From IMG/VR virus record IMGVR_UViG_3300005935_001840, positions 1 to 28,486 of that record: DNA of 28,486 bases; one strand, written 5' to 3'. The stretch comes from a virus. Made by a program: the position numbers and the translations under genes. Shown one piece after another: positions 28,211 through 28,486 of this stretch; within the stretch, counting starts at the first letter, position 1, and every line of letters begins with the position of its first letter. The notes beneath the pieces were generated by a model. That model was not told where the DNA came from, ran no database searches, and was given only the letters and a program-made list of their open reading frames with translations.

Positions 28211-28486
28211 ATGTCAAGAAAAATACATAATTATGAATCTATCATATTGGTTGATGAGACTATTAAGGAGTTTGGCTATCACCCAGATAAATACGGAAAA
28301 GCTTCTGCTAAGTTTATTGTTGCTCGATGCAGATTCTGTGGGAAATCTCATAAGATAAGGAAAGGTTTTTATAACAAGTCTGGATCTGCGTGTCACAAGG
28401 AATGTAAGATAGAAGAGATGAGGCAGCAGAAGTCTCCTTTTTTAGATGTTAAGGTTAGGGAGAAGGCTAAGAAGACTAATTTGGAA
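28211..28486 (+). CDS. N-terminal part of Zn-finger protein, probably homing-endonuclease related (runs off window)
   Basis: Open to the last base, 92 codons visible. AAAGGA (28198-28203) sets the start, 11 bases after the endonuclease stop. The visible part has a Zn-finger pattern CRFCGKSHKIRKGFYNKSG...ACHKEC, then EEMRQQKSPFLDVKVREKAK and KTNLE. From memory, [NS]PF...VREK.KKTNLE followed by KYG repeats is common in phage homing-endonuclease-like proteins (DUF7487-type repeats). The next residues lie outside the window. Position behind another homing endonuclease fits a mobile-gene cluster. Confidence 0.6.
   Translation, partial: MSRKIHNYESIILVDETIKEFGYHPDKYGKASAKFIVARCRFCGKSHKIRKGFYNKSGSACHKECKIEEMRQQKSPFLDVKVREKAKKTNLE

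Overview
The window is a head-assembly and DNA-packaging region of a large tailed phage (Caudoviricetes) or prophage. Every gene I can support is on the + strand and tightly packed, with start-stop overlaps and AAGGAG-type ribosome binding sites, so the host is bacterial. I cannot name the host. The DNA is AT-rich except over the two main capsid genes. There is a recognisable large terminase, portal, prohead protease/scaffold, decoration-type protein and HK97-type major capsid protein, in classical late-gene order. I saw no tRNA, rRNA, CRISPR array, integrase or minus-strand gene.

Layout. 1-513 is the 3' end of a glycoside-hydrolase-like gene. 543-3599 is terL, interrupted in its Walker A motif by a LAGLIDADG intein. 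3676-14010 holds about a dozen small, mostly unrecognised genes, probably virion or assembly factors. They include a lysine/alanine-rich histone-tail-like protein, a 2H phosphoesterase-like protein, a winged-helix-like protein, a DUF192 protein, a WYL-like protein, and a gene pair apparently joined by a -1 frameshift at an A10 run. 14028-17510 is a portal protein with its own intein, a glycine/methionine-rich linker and a C-terminal DUF559/Vsr-like nuclease domain. 17520-18567 holds a small basic protein and two small membrane proteins. 18650-25450 is a 2266-codon prohead protease gene with a third intein. It runs in frame into a very long acidic, repeat-rich scaffold-like region that has its own internal ribosome binding site. 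25477-26986 encodes the decoration-like and major capsid proteins, followed by a strong intrinsic terminator. 27207 onward holds a free-standing LAGLIDADG homing endonuclease and the start of another Zn-finger gene that probably belongs to a mobile element.

How it works together. TerL and portal form the packaging motor. The protease and scaffold build and mature the prohead. The major capsid and decoration proteins form the shell. The small genes between them share short peptide modules with the scaffold: TEKQ repeats, K-x-A-Q and FNLxK motifs, and a YPxE[FY]xxAL module. This suggests they are co-packaged or processed with the prohead. The most notable points are three inteins with three different first residues (Cys, Ser, Ala) sitting in three packaging/maturation genes, the portal-nuclease fusion, the protease-scaffold gene with a Nu3-like internal start, the shared TEKQ repeats, and the A10 frameshift.
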